DNA from: a virus
Length of the DNA: 64,000 bases
Reading direction: 5' to 3' (one strand)
Virus record (IMG/VR): IMGVR_UViG_3300031758_000010
Coordinates: 1 to 64,000 of that record
The notes beneath the pieces are model-generated. The model saw nothing but the letters and a program-made list of their open reading frames with translations. It ran no database searches and was not told the DNA's origin. Below are positions 42,301 through 52,669 of this stretch, piece by piece; position 1 is the first letter of the stretch; every line of letters begins with the position of its first letter. The translations under genes were made by a program, and so were the position numbers.

Positions 42301-44862
42301 ACTGGACCAATTCCAATGGGAGAAGCTTCGGGTAATCCGACTAGATGGGATTGTCAGAAAGATGCTCAAGAAATTGGTATAGTGTTTTTAGTTAGAGGAG
42401 TTGACCCTTATAGTAGTAGACAAACATGTTCATATGATTTAAGTTTATTATTCGGTCACACTAGTTGGCTAACACCTGGATTAACTATTGAAGGACAGTT
42501 CAAATTGAACATTCCAATTCAAGGGAATATAAGAAATGTTAGACACGGTACTTCATCTATAACAAACAACACATCGATTGACACATACTCAGGGATACAT
42601 CTTTTTTATCCATCATATAGTTTTTCTGTTGATAGTACCATGTACCAACAATATACCACTACGGCAACTTCTTATTACATTCGTGGAGATATTGGAGATA
42701 CCACTGGAATTGGTACAGTTGCGGCAGGTGCGTTTATAAGTGGGTTAAGAGTGAGTGATAATAACTGGTTTACAAGACAATTTTGGGAAAGATGGACAGG
42801 AGGATATTTCTACAACCCTGAAGTTGAAGGTTCTTTTTTACTTGGATGTAAGTCAGCATATCCCGACGGTGATAATGACCCAAATGATTTTGATAGTTTT
42901 AATCAACCTACTAATACTAGAAACAGAGGTTATTTTAAAGATGAAGTTGTTGAAGGTGCGGGGGTTATGTATTTAGATGCTAGTGAATATCAACCTGCGC
43001 ATGTTGGAAATAATACCATATGTCTGGCCGGAAATGTTACGTCAGGGTATCTTTCTTATTCTTATCGTTCATACAATTCATCAGTTCCTACGTATTCAAT
43101 TAACATAAACATGAACAATTCACAAAGAATTGTCATGAGGAGTGATAGGTTACCAACAAGCAGTTCTGAACAAATAAATGGTAGTTTTTCTTACGCATTA
43201 CACGCCAATCAAAATTTCACATTATTTGAAGTTAATGATGATGGATATGTGCAGTCTTCAGGTATTGGAAGTGGAGAAGGGGGTCCAAGTGAAGTGGATG
43301 TTAGTGGTAATCCTACTTTATCAGGTGCTGGAGATACTTTTAGCTGTGATGGTATAATACCATTAGAATGTTATCAGTATGATGAAAATACTGGTATGGT
43401 AACAGTCGCTCCGGCTGGAGACGATTGTTATTATAATAATGACCAACCCGGAAAACAAAAAATTGTAGTAAATGGATGTTACGTGTTGGTTACAACACCA
43501 ATGTTAAGTATTCCATTGGATTCAAAATTAATTTTTGAATGGGCGGCTAGAGTTAGACTAGGATTTGCCGCTTGTAGAAATATTTTTGGTCTTATTTTTA
43601 CTAATTATTGGGTTAATGGTACTTTATTTATGTTCCCTTTCGGTAATAGAATACAATATACATCACCGCCTTCTAATTCACCATATCCTTGTATTTGTCC
43701 TGATGTTGCATTTGTAGACCATATAACCAACAATGTTTATTATAGGTCGGCTCCGTATAGGTACAATGTACCACCACTTAGTACCGGGTTTATAGGTAAA
43801 GATAGTCCTATTAATAATGGCGAAGGTGGTCCCGGAAGTGGTACATTTAAAAACAAACCTAATTATAAGAATTTATTATTTCCGACGACAGTAATGGATT
43901 TAGGACCAAGAACATTATATACTACAGAATTAGTTTTAGACGACAGTTATTTAGGATATGTCATGGATAGATTATCAACAACCTCTTACCAAGACACCTC
44001 TGACCTTTTGAATCAATTTATAATGTCTCGATTATTATCGCAGTCTTTGATTGGTGAAATTATATCTTCTTTAGGTGGGCCAGCGACCGATATTGTGAGA
44101 AGACTGTTCTCAAGAGGTTATAATAAGGTAGACGGAGACTACGCTCAAATGGTCGCAATAAATTCACAAATAGGTGTTTTTCCATACGATACTGATGAAT
44201 ATTTAACACCTGAACCTACAGAGGTACCAGCGGCACCACAAGGATATGTTTATACAAATCCAAGTAGTTCTAAGTATAATGTTTTTGGAGTTTTTTATAA
44301 ACAGAATTTTGAACTAAGAGATTGGTTGTCACCACACAGACTCTTGACAACCCCTGATGGATTAACGGCCAATCCATGTGTTTTTGAGGATTACCCAATT
44401 TTTACACAAACAGTACCTTTTTATCAGTGGTATACTATAGAAAATAGAGGTAGAGACGAAACTCCTAACCCTGACAGTATTTTTGGTGACCAAAGGAATG
44501 ATTGGTGGACCCCCCAAATTATTGACGGTCCCGATACTTTTTTCACATCATATTATCAAGGGATGGATAGATTAAATTCAGGTTTCATGCAACCCGCGGA
44601 CGGCTCAATTTATTCATTCCACGGAGGGTTTTTATATAATGTAACTGCGGGACAAATTGACGCAAACCCACCAACGGGGGCGGGACTACCAATTTACCAA
44701 GTTGAATTTAAAGTTGATTTTAAACCAACTAATGAGGTATATACTGGTAGAATTATGACACCATCTGGACCTTATTATTTTTATTTTGGATTAAATAGAG
44801 GTAAAAGTGCTTTTGATAGGTTTTTAACTAAATGGATAAGAAGTGATGTATTTGAAATTTAA
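39331..44862 (+). CDS. Giant baseplate wedge-like protein with membrane-type helices, 1843 aa
   Basis: Position after gp6 suggests a gp7-type wedge protein (T4 gp7 is 1032 aa). Residues about 45-175 look like a carboxypeptidase-regulatory (Ig-like) domain: VVGRVSANNGFGIPNAKVSIFIP, then TNDSGDFMIFGVPIG. Residues about 531-586 form two long hydrophobic helices (with LLFSILMTLMVPVMF and VTLIFCILAFILGA), followed by an amphipathic segment to about 607. The remaining 1200 residues are Ser/Gly/Tyr/Pro-rich and beta-prone, as in tail fibres or tailspikes. There is no signal peptide. Membrane helices in a soluble virion protein are odd; they may be buried until infection. Confidence 0.7.
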   Translation: MSNSYRIRTQVGVDKAVNVLLEQDFESLEILSLKILQSQIYNRQCSDYGVVVGRVSANNGFGIPNAKVSIFIPLSLEDESNPTISELYPYKTLNDLNEDGYRYNLLPYEVSHGGHTPTGTFPSREDVLINQSLIEVFDKYYKFTAKTNDSGDFMIFGVPIGSQTVHMDVDLSDIGEFSLSPQDLVRLNLATEGQLNGTKFKSSTNLGELPQIKQANRTIEVVPLWGQPEICYLGITRIDFDLSQEFGIKIEPAAIFMGSILSNTDENIIKRNCKANKKIGNLCSMVTGPGRIISIRQTIELDNLGRPLLEEFDLENGGNCIDEEGTWLIDLPMNLDYIYTSESGERLISTNKSIGIPTRARYRFKISWQQPPTITGKILRASYLVPNIKEWGWTGTSYQDPLLVNYEDTGNTTGVIEILGDIFGVCRAPEDSFLNQETYKMAAASYAFSVDWEEYGAGPDKNQMILEAITCQDRFFEFRHSKVYTVSSLITEFRASSNNDYRYLAIKDILNSECESTTNTFPANDGQKNNDIIYLLFSILMTLMVPVMFVLMLLSHFVTLIFCILAFILGALKVVICGIADFLNLLGDIPLLGLPFRLAAIPFEFLCNPIEDAYDKMKEECGTSGLQLPVFVYPDCNFCECAPLTAEKVPADLGDLGYPGLNEALQAAGGTSLLQDFHSPSKWECSRVPQLWYDTSGSGLPEIETTPIAGEDISNNIGALQTGGPALSGVKVHAPIQQDIIVDDIETDAGGRGNVDAWKMFTTSIPFFERINLLNTKAKYFIPTVTNPGGGRNRIRVKFASDNASNTGFHEDNVLILFVKPSQLGNFESGKIFSPVEKDFSQDLNLTNPSLTEETQFGNFATTGTTLGTPVLDSNGNITHFERDIDVYYANASGAGNTGPINYTITASTGDLGTNENFYKFPSDIEYFQVITGLTVADYLPLSNPGSTSETIRGRVLGSYMDIVHDLWDDAPAPLGDINNSTQLYYDPDTTGPIPMGEASGNPTRWDCQKDAQEIGIVFLVRGVDPYSSRQTCSYDLSLLFGHTSWLTPGLTIEGQFKLNIPIQGNIRNVRHGTSSITNNTSIDTYSGIHLFYPSYSFSVDSTMYQQYTTTATSYYIRGDIGDTTGIGTVAAGAFISGLRVSDNNWFTRQFWERWTGGYFYNPEVEGSFLLGCKSAYPDGDNDPNDFDSFNQPTNTRNRGYFKDEVVEGAGVMYLDASEYQPAHVGNNTICLAGNVTSGYLSYSYRSYNSSVPTYSININMNNSQRIVMRSDRLPTSSSEQINGSFSYALHANQNFTLFEVNDDGYVQSSGIGSGEGGPSEVDVSGNPTLSGAGDTFSCDGIIPLECYQYDENTGMVTVAPAGDDCYYNNDQPGKQKIVVNGCYVLVTTPMLSIPLDSKLIFEWAARVRLGFAACRNIFGLIFTNYWVNGTLFMFPFGNRIQYTSPPSNSPYPCICPDVAFVDHITNNVYYRSAPYRYNVPPLSTGFIGKDSPINNGEGGPGSGTFKNKPNYKNLLFPTTVMDLGPRTLYTTELVLDDSYLGYVMDRLSTTSYQDTSDLLNQFIMSRLLSQSLIGEIISSLGGPATDIVRRLFSRGYNKVDGDYAQMVAINSQIGVFPYDTDEYLTPEPTEVPAAPQGYVYTNPSSSKYNVFGVFYKQNFELRDWLSPHRLLTTPDGLTANPCVFEDYPIFTQTVPFYQWYTIENRGRDETPNPDSIFGDQRNDWWTPQIIDGPDTFFTSYYQGMDRLNSGFMQPADGSIYSFHGGFLYNVTAGQIDANPPTGAGLPIYQVEFKVDFKPTNEVYTGRIMTPSGPYYFYFGLNRGKSAFDRFLTKWIRSDVFEI

Positions 44863-46655
44863 TGGGAAATAATAACGAAATAAGAATAATTTTAGGTTCA
44901 CTAAGATACAAATCAGCGTCTAATGTTGATATGGCAATTAAAGTGCCATTTATTCAGACATCAAAATTAATTACGGAATACGATAAAAATATTGATTTAG
45001 ATTTACAACAATTATTTGATGACGAAAGACAGAAATCTACAAAATTTAGACCGAGCTCAAAATTTTTATTTGTTTTCAAAAACTCATATACTGGTACTTC
45101 AACATATGAACCATTTAGAAATAACTTATATTATGTAAATGCCGAAAATGACGCAGCAATAGAGTGTACTATTGGTAACGCGGAATGGGCGGGATTTCCG
45201 CAGTACACTGAATTTGATTTCATAAGGACAGATTACGGAGCAACAGGATATACTCAACCAGACTCATCAAGTCCCCCAAATTACCACTTAAAATTTGAAC
45301 CTCAAAGTGCTAGTTCTTACAATTGGAGTTTTTATATGAGTTATGCATTTGAGAATGATTATAATAAACCTTTAAGTGCGGTTTTATTAGATAGAGGAAT
45401 AAAATACACTTTAAATTGGACCGCTCAAGATGGGATACCTTTTGTTGTTAGACTTTCAGATGATGGAGGTAAAGATATTGTATCTTTTGTTTCTCCTTTA
45501 AAACATGGTATTAGGGTCGGAGAGTTTGTAAAATTAGATTTTAGTTATGGAACTAGTACTGGACCCACCGATACGTTCCAAGTTTATTCTTTAGGTGACG
45601 GAACATTCGAAAGTGATTTATATATTTTTAATCTTTTGAATCCTGGTTTTTTAGGAACTACTTTTATTGATGGTACTATCGGGACGGCAAAAAGAGTTGT
45701 TATCGATACAAATTTAACTGAAACAACCTCTAAATATTATGTGAGAAGAAACAAAATTTTGACTAACCCCCAAAATGCTATTATGTCTAAAGCGGCCTTC
45801 GAACAAAACATATTTAAGGATAATAGAAAATTAGAAAGGTCGTCCCTTACTCCAAATGCTATACGAAGGTTTTCAATAAAAGAAGGTTCTCAATCATACA
45901 CACTTAGTTTTAATGAGGATTTGGATTTATTGAATTTAATAGACAATCAAAAAAGACCCGTTACCGAATTATTTTACACAGTTATTTGGAGAGGTTATTT
46001 TGGATGGATGAATGATTTGAAACTAGGTTATGAGTTTAATCTACCCTTAGACCCTATTACAAAATTACCAACAAGTTGGTGGTCCTCACCAAATTCTGAC
46101 TCAAATTTGAGTAGTAGTCAATATTTTAATTTGGCGCCATATGGAACAAATCCAGTCGGTATACCCTATCAATTTTTTTATGTAAATGTATTACAATCTG
46201 GAGATACTATTGACGGAGATTTATGTGAATGGAATGACTACGAACAAAGTGAAAGAGTTATCTCTGACATATATCATAAATTAACATTTAATCAAAATAA
46301 TTTTTCAGTTTCAGTTTTTGTTGACGACGAAAATTATTATTACCCTGGGTATTATTATAGACCACTTCATCCAATCACAATACGAGCTTTTTCAGACTAT
46401 ATTGAAGAAAGTGAGTCAACTAATGTGGAGGGAATTCCTAACTGGGCATATTTTTCCGAAAATAGAAATTTATTCATTTGGAGAGACATATATACATATG
46501 GTTATATAGATTCAGATGGAATTGGAGTAGACCAACCATTTTTAAATGGAAAACACCACCCATTTAAAAATATAATTTTTAGATTGATACCTGAAGGTAC
46601 TAACTATTTACTATTAAATAACGTAGCTGACCCAATAACTGACCCCTGTGAATAA
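44862..46655 (+). CDS. Putative baseplate wedge protein, 597 aa
   Basis: Not assignable to a named family, though position (after gp6 and the large wedge-like gene) would suit a gp8-type wedge protein. The protein is beta-rich and aromatic, with a helical N-terminus (MGNNNEIRIILGSLRYKS) that looks like a structural start. The C-terminal region contains NRNLFIWRDIYTYGYID and PFKNIIFRLIPEG. No Cys pairs, membrane helix or signal. The ATG overlaps the preceding stop by one base, and its own stop overlaps the next start. Confidence 0.6.
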   Translation: MGNNNEIRIILGSLRYKSASNVDMAIKVPFIQTSKLITEYDKNIDLDLQQLFDDERQKSTKFRPSSKFLFVFKNSYTGTSTYEPFRNNLYYVNAENDAAIECTIGNAEWAGFPQYTEFDFIRTDYGATGYTQPDSSSPPNYHLKFEPQSASSYNWSFYMSYAFENDYNKPLSAVLLDRGIKYTLNWTAQDGIPFVVRLSDDGGKDIVSFVSPLKHGIRVGEFVKLDFSYGTSTGPTDTFQVYSLGDGTFESDLYIFNLLNPGFLGTTFIDGTIGTAKRVVIDTNLTETTSKYYVRRNKILTNPQNAIMSKAAFEQNIFKDNRKLERSSLTPNAIRRFSIKEGSQSYTLSFNEDLDLLNLIDNQKRPVTELFYTVIWRGYFGWMNDLKLGYEFNLPLDPITKLPTSWWSSPNSDSNLSSSQYFNLAPYGTNPVGIPYQFFYVNVLQSGDTIDGDLCEWNDYEQSERVISDIYHKLTFNQNNFSVSVFVDDENYYYPGYYYRPLHPITIRAFSDYIEESESTNVEGIPNWAYFSENRNLFIWRDIYTYGYIDSDGIGVDQPFLNGKHHPFKNIIFRLIPEGTNYLLLNNVADPITDPCE

Positions 46656-47463
46656 TAGTTATAGATTCATATTATCCGATAATAACCAATCAATTGATAT
46701 ACCAATTGAAATTAAATGGGATTTTAATGGTCATACCGATAGTATTGAAATTTACGAAGATGAGGTTATTGAAGAAATCATCGGACTACCTAAAGATTAT
46801 GAAATATCAAGATTTGCTCACGATTATTATGGTACTGAGAATCAAAGCTCAATAGAGTATCAATTCTATTTTTTTAATGGAACTTCGGTTGACATACCAA
46901 CCTCGGTGGACACCGATTGGGTAATGAGTTATCAACAGGCAGGATTCTCAATCGAAGAATTATATTATCAAACTAGACCTGTGGTAAAATCATTTTTTAA
47001 GGTTGATTTTTATGACAGTACGGATAACTTAACACAAAAAAATTATTTTACTATCATTTTACCTACAAATTCTGTAAAAAGGGAAACAGTTATTTTAAAT
47101 TCTATTTTAGGAACAACCGCTGACGTAATCACTCCAAATTTTGTGTTAGATTATGTTTTCGATAAGGAAGGATTTTTTATCTATTGGTTAAGAGATAAAA
47201 ATATTCTAAACTTGACTGAGTTTTATATGAGTATAAAATTTTTTGATGCTAAAAATGGAGTATTTGTCAGAATGATGACAATACCTCAATCTCAATTAAC
47301 AGGAATGAAGTTTTTGTTTGACCAAGAGTTGTATTTTTATAGAAAGGTTGTATTAGATTATACAAATTTTACTTATAAACTTTACGATTTAATAAGTAAT
47401 TCCAGAATTGCTAATGGAACTCCATTCATGTGGTATGAATATGTAAATCCCCCAAAAGTATAA
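46648..47463 (+). CDS. Putative baseplate/tail protein, 271 aa
   Basis: Starts at a GTG (46648) that overlaps the end of the previous gene by 8 bases; no ATG serves the N-terminus better, and the overlap implies coupled translation. Highly aromatic (Phe/Tyr) and beta-prone, for example SIEYQFYFFNGTSVD and LTQKNYFTIIL. It has no recognised motif. It is embedded in a string of overlapping tail genes, so a virion role is a fair inference. Confidence 0.6.
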   Translation: MNNSYRFILSDNNQSIDIPIEIKWDFNGHTDSIEIYEDEVIEEIIGLPKDYEISRFAHDYYGTENQSSIEYQFYFFNGTSVDIPTSVDTDWVMSYQQAGFSIEELYYQTRPVVKSFFKVDFYDSTDNLTQKNYFTIILPTNSVKRETVILNSILGTTADVITPNFVLDYVFDKEGFFIYWLRDKNILNLTEFYMSIKFFDAKNGVFVRMMTIPQSQLTGMKFLFDQELYFYRKVVLDYTNFTYKLYDLISNSRIANGTPFMWYEYVNPPKV

Positions 47464-48638
47464 TGCAAGATAGAACTTATTACATAAGAATTTCTCCTGA
47501 AGTTATTACTAATGATATTTTTGGGATACCATATGTTGAGGATGGATATTCTAATATTATACCATTTGACCCTTGTTGTAATATAAATATTGAAACTACC
47601 GGTGTCACTACTGGAACTGCATTTGTTTATTCATCTATGACCGAAATTTTGTCAGGAGGGACAAACGGAGATTCATTATTGACTGATTTAACTATACCTA
47701 TTTTTTTAAGTGAAAATACCGTTGATGTCGGATACTATTCTGTTTTTGATGGTGCTATAACTCAAAAAGATACAATGTTAAATTTTTTATTTACAGGTGA
47801 TACATCTACCCCTAACACTGTATATTTTTTTAATACTTCAGATAAAGAATTTAAAAAATACTTAGAATTTTCTAATTATTATGTTGATTGGGGTGACGGA
47901 AGTTCTATACTGACTGTGACAACGGTATCACCCAATTATTATACGCATAATTACTCTTCAAATGGTACTTACACAATATCTATGTCAGGTTTGAGTCCAT
48001 GGGGTTATAATGTTATAAAAAAAGATATTACAATACCTATTACTGATATTATTATTAGTGACCCATATGGTACCGCTTATTTTATTCCTGCAGCAGGTAG
48101 TTGGTCAGCGACACCAATTCAGTATAATTATATTTTTTCAGGAGATGCGATTTGTGAAACAACTGTACCTTGTTGTGAGTTCACATCAATTCCTTTTGTT
48201 GTTACAGGATATACTCAATCAACTTTGAATGATTTAACACAATACGGACCAAAAGGTAACCCTAGTAGATTAGCGGGTAAGTTTAAACCAGATGTTTTTG
48301 TTACTGGTTCGTCAGGTGCTCAAGGGATAGTTTATTCCCCAACTCCGAATTCATTATTTACGGCATATACGGTAAATGACATTGACTATTATGATTATGC
48401 TGACGGTACTACAATATTCGTAGTTCAATCATCAGGGTGTTCCGATTTGGTTTGTTCTGCCATAACTAAGAATGAAGTTTTATTAAATGTTGTATTTGAA
48501 CCTGAGGTACAGAGTAACATTTTTATTGAAAGAGGTAAAAATTCTGCATTAGAAAGAATCCAAAGATTGGGTGAGATTGACAATATGGGTGACTTAGTTA
48601 ATTATGGGTATGGATTCTTTAATATCGTAGAAATATAA
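47463..48638 (+). CDS. Tail protein with a PKD domain, 391 aa
   Basis: Contains a PKD-type Ig-like domain at about residues 135-185, with the characteristic WGDGSS followed by a YTHNYSSNGTYTISM strand pair. PKD domains are spacers or carbohydrate-contact modules in bacterial surface proteins and phage tails. Before it is a Thr/Ser-rich region with a CC pair at 37-38; another CC pair precedes residue 240. The end is helical (ALERIQRLGEIDNMGDLVNYG). It overlaps the previous gene by one base. Confidence 0.65.
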   Translation: MQDRTYYIRISPEVITNDIFGIPYVEDGYSNIIPFDPCCNINIETTGVTTGTAFVYSSMTEILSGGTNGDSLLTDLTIPIFLSENTVDVGYYSVFDGAITQKDTMLNFLFTGDTSTPNTVYFFNTSDKEFKKYLEFSNYYVDWGDGSSILTVTTVSPNYYTHNYSSNGTYTISMSGLSPWGYNVIKKDITIPITDIIISDPYGTAYFIPAAGSWSATPIQYNYIFSGDAICETTVPCCEFTSIPFVVTGYTQSTLNDLTQYGPKGNPSRLAGKFKPDVFVTGSSGAQGIVYSPTPNSLFTAYTVNDIDYYDYADGTTIFVVQSSGCSDLVCSAITKNEVLLNVVFEPEVQSNIFIERGKNSALERIQRLGEIDNMGDLVNYGYGFFNIVEI

Positions 48639-48652
48639 AACACAAAAAAAGG

Positions 48653-48659
48653 TATTTAT
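48653..48659 (+). promoter_or_regulatory. Late-promoter-like element for 302-aa gene
   Basis: GGTATTTATAATAAAG, 27 nt before the ATG at 48687. Confidence 0.5.
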
Positions 48660-48686
48660 AATAAAGTTTAATAATTTTCTAATAAA

Positions 48687-49595
48687 ATGGCTACAGGTAC
48701 TTATGGAACTATACGACCCGCGGATGTCTCACCAGAAGACGTTGAAATAATTTTGAATTATACACCGTCAAGAGATGAAACGAGTAACTTTCTTTTAACT
48801 AAATTAGATGCTCCGTCCATACTGAGACCGTATTTTAATAATGCGAATACTGGTGGAAATCCTGATGTCGAAATTTTGGGTGGTTTATATAATTTAAAAC
48901 TACCGGCAGATGTGTTTAATCGTATTGGGATTTATACTTTAATGGTTAGACCTGCTCAAATAAGAACAACAATTTTAGATTGCGGTGTGTTATCCGCTTT
49001 ACCAAACGTAAGAGGACTTGTTATTGATTTGAATTCGGTCCCATCACAATATAGGAACAAATTTATAAATCAGGGTCTTGTTGGATTTAGAGTTGAATAT
49101 TTAAATTCAGATGGAACTAAAATACCTAATTTTTTTAGAATTATAACTTCTTCATTCTTTTGTGAACCAGTTGTTCAAAATCTAACTAATACATCGGCAA
49201 AGGCGATTAGATATCGATATACCGATAATAACACAAATATAATTTTTTGTACATTATCACCTTCTTCATCACCATCTAACAAACCAAACGCGATACCTTA
49301 CATAGGACAACCAAATCAAGATATAATAATCACAAATACATTTTTTAACCCAATAACCCTTGATATTGAGATTGCCGAACATGATTTCTCAACTATAGCA
49401 ATTGCACTATTTGGAAATCAAACCAAGTCAATTGATGACGGAATTTATACAATGTACGACACTCAAAATAACATTTACAGACAATATAATTTATACGAAG
49501 TTAGAGACCAATTTAATAATTTATTATATGAAGTTAGACAAGATAGAGGTAACAATATCGACTTCAGTAAGAACTTTACAAATATAATTTCTTAA
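48687..49595 (+). CDS. Putative baseplate/tail protein, 302 aa
   Basis: Unrecognised. The sequence starts with a Thr/Gly/Pro stretch and continues beta-rich (GGLYNLKLPADVFNRIGIYTLMV, then LRNVRGLVIDL-like strands) with a helical end (EVRDQFNNLLYEVRQDRGNN). A TATTTAT element lies 27 nt upstream, so this gene opens a new late unit that runs through the adhesin genes. The stop overlaps the next ATG by one base. Confidence 0.6.
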   Translation: MATGTYGTIRPADVSPEDVEIILNYTPSRDETSNFLLTKLDAPSILRPYFNNANTGGNPDVEILGGLYNLKLPADVFNRIGIYTLMVRPAQIRTTILDCGVLSALPNVRGLVIDLNSVPSQYRNKFINQGLVGFRVEYLNSDGTKIPNFFRIITSSFFCEPVVQNLTNTSAKAIRYRYTDNNTNIIFCTLSPSSSPSNKPNAIPYIGQPNQDIIITNTFFNPITLDIEIAEHDFSTIAIALFGNQTKSIDDGIYTMYDTQNNIYRQYNLYEVRDQFNNLLYEVRQDRGNNIDFSKNFTNIIS

Positions 49596-52500
49596 TGGCG
49601 ATAAAAAAATTTATCTGTCCGCCGACACCGGCATCGGGCAGTGGGACATTCTCAGATGATTTAGTTGGATTTCAATTAGTCCAAGGAGGAGGTCTTACGC
49701 AAGGTAACTTTCAATTTACAAATGCTGTTACAGAAAAAGTAGATAGAACATTTTACACAGGTGTTTTTTCAGACCCAATCAATTTAGAAAATTTGGGTAT
49801 CGTAACCGTAGAACAGTCCAAATTAATTTTTGAGAATAATTTTAAAGTATATCCAAATTTTGATTTAACTCAGATAAATAATTTTGTTCAATACGGGTCA
49901 ATGTCGAAAAGAATTTCTACATCCGTTACAAAAATTATTAGTTATTTCCCTGCAGCAATTGAATCCCACAAAATGGGTTTAAATTATAAAACAGGGGCGA
50001 CGGCTACAAATATTGTGTATGATATAGTTCAGGAAATAACAACATTTAATTTAGATATAGCAAGATTAAGAAATCCATTTGATGTTGATTTTACAGTAAA
50101 TTCGACAAGAAACCTTTCACTCAAAGATATTGAAGTTTCTAGTTTAAGAAATTTAACAGTGGAATTTTCCAAATTTTCATTATATTACGAAGGAGAAGGT
50201 TATGAACTATCAAGTATTGTACCTACCAACTCTTTAACTAGCGGTATTTTAACTGTAACCGTTAAAGGAAATCCATTCTCAGGAGAAAGTGTTGTTTATA
50301 ATACTTTGGTTATTAGACCAAATGATTATGAAGTTAATAAAGTTTACAATGAGGATTTTGATGAGGTTGAGAATTTCTTATTAAATAGAAATCAAACTCC
50401 AAAATATACTTGTTCGTTTAGAAGTCCAAAAGAGGCGGATGACGGAACTTTCTTCATAACAAATGTAACTGCAACATGGCCCTCAAACGGAGTATGGAAT
50501 TTAGATATCTATACTGCGAATTTTGATAACTATTTGGTTCAATTAGATGAAATAAGTCAAAATTTTGACTCATTTAAATCAAACTTAATATCCCGTTTTT
50601 TAACCACAGGTGCCTTCAAAGACTTTGATACGATAGGTCAAAAAATGGAAAAGGTTTTACAAATTTATGGACGTAGTTTTGATGAAACAAATATGTTCAT
50701 AAATGCGTTGGCCTTTATGAATTCTGTAAATTATACAGTTAAGAATGATATACCATCACAACTTTTAAAAAATTTAGCTCAAACTTTAGGTTGGGCAACG
50801 AATATATCTCCGATAACAAATGAGGACTTTTTATCATCTGTTTTTGGACAAAAAAATAGTGGTCCGTCTGACTTCACGGGAGTTGCGGTAAAATCAACTC
50901 CAGATGAATTAAATTATCAATATTATAGAAACTTAGTATTAAATTCTGCTTATTTATTTAAATCAAAAGGAACTAGAAAGTCAATTGAGAATTTATTAAG
51001 ATTAATTGGGGCACCTGATGCTTTGGTTGAATTTAATGAATATGTGTATGTAGCGGACCAAAAAATAAATATGTCCCAATTTAACACACAATACCTACAA
51101 ATATCAGGGGGGACATATATTAATGAAACTGCGGTTTTAGACCCAACAAATGTCTTTTCTATTTTTGGAACAACTTATACGGGTTACACAACATCATTAG
51201 TCATTAAGGATGTTAATGTGTTAAGAGAAGAGTATCCAATGGATGATGAAGGGTATCCAACAACTCCCGAGGACAATGAAAATTTCTATTTTCAAATAGG
51301 TTCGGGTTGGTTTGAATCAACACCACAACATAGGTCACCTGAGCAAGTTGATTTAACAAATAGTGTTTTTACGGGACAGAATCCAAATTATCAAACATCA
51401 TTAACTCCATTCACATATGGTCAAATTTATTTGAATCGATTCAGAAATTTCCCATTTATGAACTTGGGGTACGAATTAACATCGATTGTTGATAATAATA
51501 AAAGTTGGACTAATGATGAAGTTGGACAAAGAGTAAACATTGATGGGTCTTTTAACGCTCGATATGTTGTTGAGGATGACAGACTTGTTTTGAATGTGAA
51601 AAACATTGATGTATTTTTAAATCCAGGACAGGCCTTGTTATATGATGTTTGGTATATGTCAAGACAATACAATTATCCTATACCGAATCAAGGATTATTT
51701 TATCAAAGACCAACAAGGTGTAATCCAAATCCAAACATCGAATACCCATATAGAGGTGGAGTCGATTGGACAGAGATAAATCCTCAACCAAAAAGAAAAT
51801 CGTTTTTTGAATTTGCTCAAACATTTTGGCACAACACTATAAATGTTAGAAATAGACAATTCCAAACCGACGGTAAAACTGGAGGTTATCCAACTTTACA
51901 GTCAATATTTTGGAAATATTTAAATTCAAATAAAACAACTGACACGTCTAGATATAACGGAGAACCATGTTCTCAAGTTTATTCTGATATTGACAATGGT
52001 ATTGGGGTTACTAATAACAATTTCAATTATCAAAACATGATTGAATATGTTAATGGTTTGGGTGACTATTGGATAAGACTAGTTGAACAAATGGTTCCCG
52101 CAACCACCATTTGGAATACTGGTGTTAAGTATGAAAATTCAATATTTCACAGACAAAAATTTGTTTGGAGAAGACAGGCGGGATGTAATTTGGTTCCTGC
52201 TAGATGTAACCCATGCTCAACAACTGCGTCAATATTTCCATACGATTGCGCTTCGTTTTCAACATCATGTCCAATTTATCCTTGGCAGGGTCAAATCCAA
52301 AATTTTAATGGTGTTTTAGGTAATGTTTTAACAAGTTATTTATCCTCTAATGGTTTGTTTTTAACTGATTGTCAACTTAACACTTTAATTACTACTTGGA
52401 CAATTGAAATACTGATAGACAACCAAATGCAATTTTATCAAGAATTTTTTACTGGTTATGGATATTCTTCTGTTGGTAGTACTCCTTCTGAGCAAGGATG

Positions 52501-52669
52501 GTTAAATATTTTAATAGATGGTTTAGATAGTTTAGAAAATTTAGGATATAGTTATTATTTAACAAATAACGAGGAAGTGGTAGTATATAACTCTAATTGC
52601 TCGTTTAATGGACCTTTATCTAATATAAAAATAAACGTTGGAATAAATTTTAATATAGTTTGTAGTTAA
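49595..52669 (+). CDS. Large tail protein with a tail-protein-I-like segment, 1024 aa
   Basis: Residues about 440-490 hold LNSAYLFKSKGTRKSIENLLR followed by LIGAPDALVEFNEYVY, a pattern found in phage tail protein I/gp7-type wedge components that anchor fibres. The N-terminal 430 residues are beta-rich with a helical section (LISRFLTTGAFKDFDTIGQKM). Near residues 860-900 there is a Cys-rich patch (CNLVPARCNPCS and two further Cys), perhaps a metal site or disulphide knot. Neighbours suggest it links the baseplate to the adhesins that follow. Confidence 0.6.
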   Translation: MAIKKFICPPTPASGSGTFSDDLVGFQLVQGGGLTQGNFQFTNAVTEKVDRTFYTGVFSDPINLENLGIVTVEQSKLIFENNFKVYPNFDLTQINNFVQYGSMSKRISTSVTKIISYFPAAIESHKMGLNYKTGATATNIVYDIVQEITTFNLDIARLRNPFDVDFTVNSTRNLSLKDIEVSSLRNLTVEFSKFSLYYEGEGYELSSIVPTNSLTSGILTVTVKGNPFSGESVVYNTLVIRPNDYEVNKVYNEDFDEVENFLLNRNQTPKYTCSFRSPKEADDGTFFITNVTATWPSNGVWNLDIYTANFDNYLVQLDEISQNFDSFKSNLISRFLTTGAFKDFDTIGQKMEKVLQIYGRSFDETNMFINALAFMNSVNYTVKNDIPSQLLKNLAQTLGWATNISPITNEDFLSSVFGQKNSGPSDFTGVAVKSTPDELNYQYYRNLVLNSAYLFKSKGTRKSIENLLRLIGAPDALVEFNEYVYVADQKINMSQFNTQYLQISGGTYINETAVLDPTNVFSIFGTTYTGYTTSLVIKDVNVLREEYPMDDEGYPTTPEDNENFYFQIGSGWFESTPQHRSPEQVDLTNSVFTGQNPNYQTSLTPFTYGQIYLNRFRNFPFMNLGYELTSIVDNNKSWTNDEVGQRVNIDGSFNARYVVEDDRLVLNVKNIDVFLNPGQALLYDVWYMSRQYNYPIPNQGLFYQRPTRCNPNPNIEYPYRGGVDWTEINPQPKRKSFFEFAQTFWHNTINVRNRQFQTDGKTGGYPTLQSIFWKYLNSNKTTDTSRYNGEPCSQVYSDIDNGIGVTNNNFNYQNMIEYVNGLGDYWIRLVEQMVPATTIWNTGVKYENSIFHRQKFVWRRQAGCNLVPARCNPCSTTASIFPYDCASFSTSCPIYPWQGQIQNFNGVLGNVLTSYLSSNGLFLTDCQLNTLITTWTIEILIDNQMQFYQEFFTGYGYSSVGSTPSEQGWLNILIDGLDSLENLGYSYYLTNNEEVVVYNSNCSFNGPLSNIKINVGINFNIVCS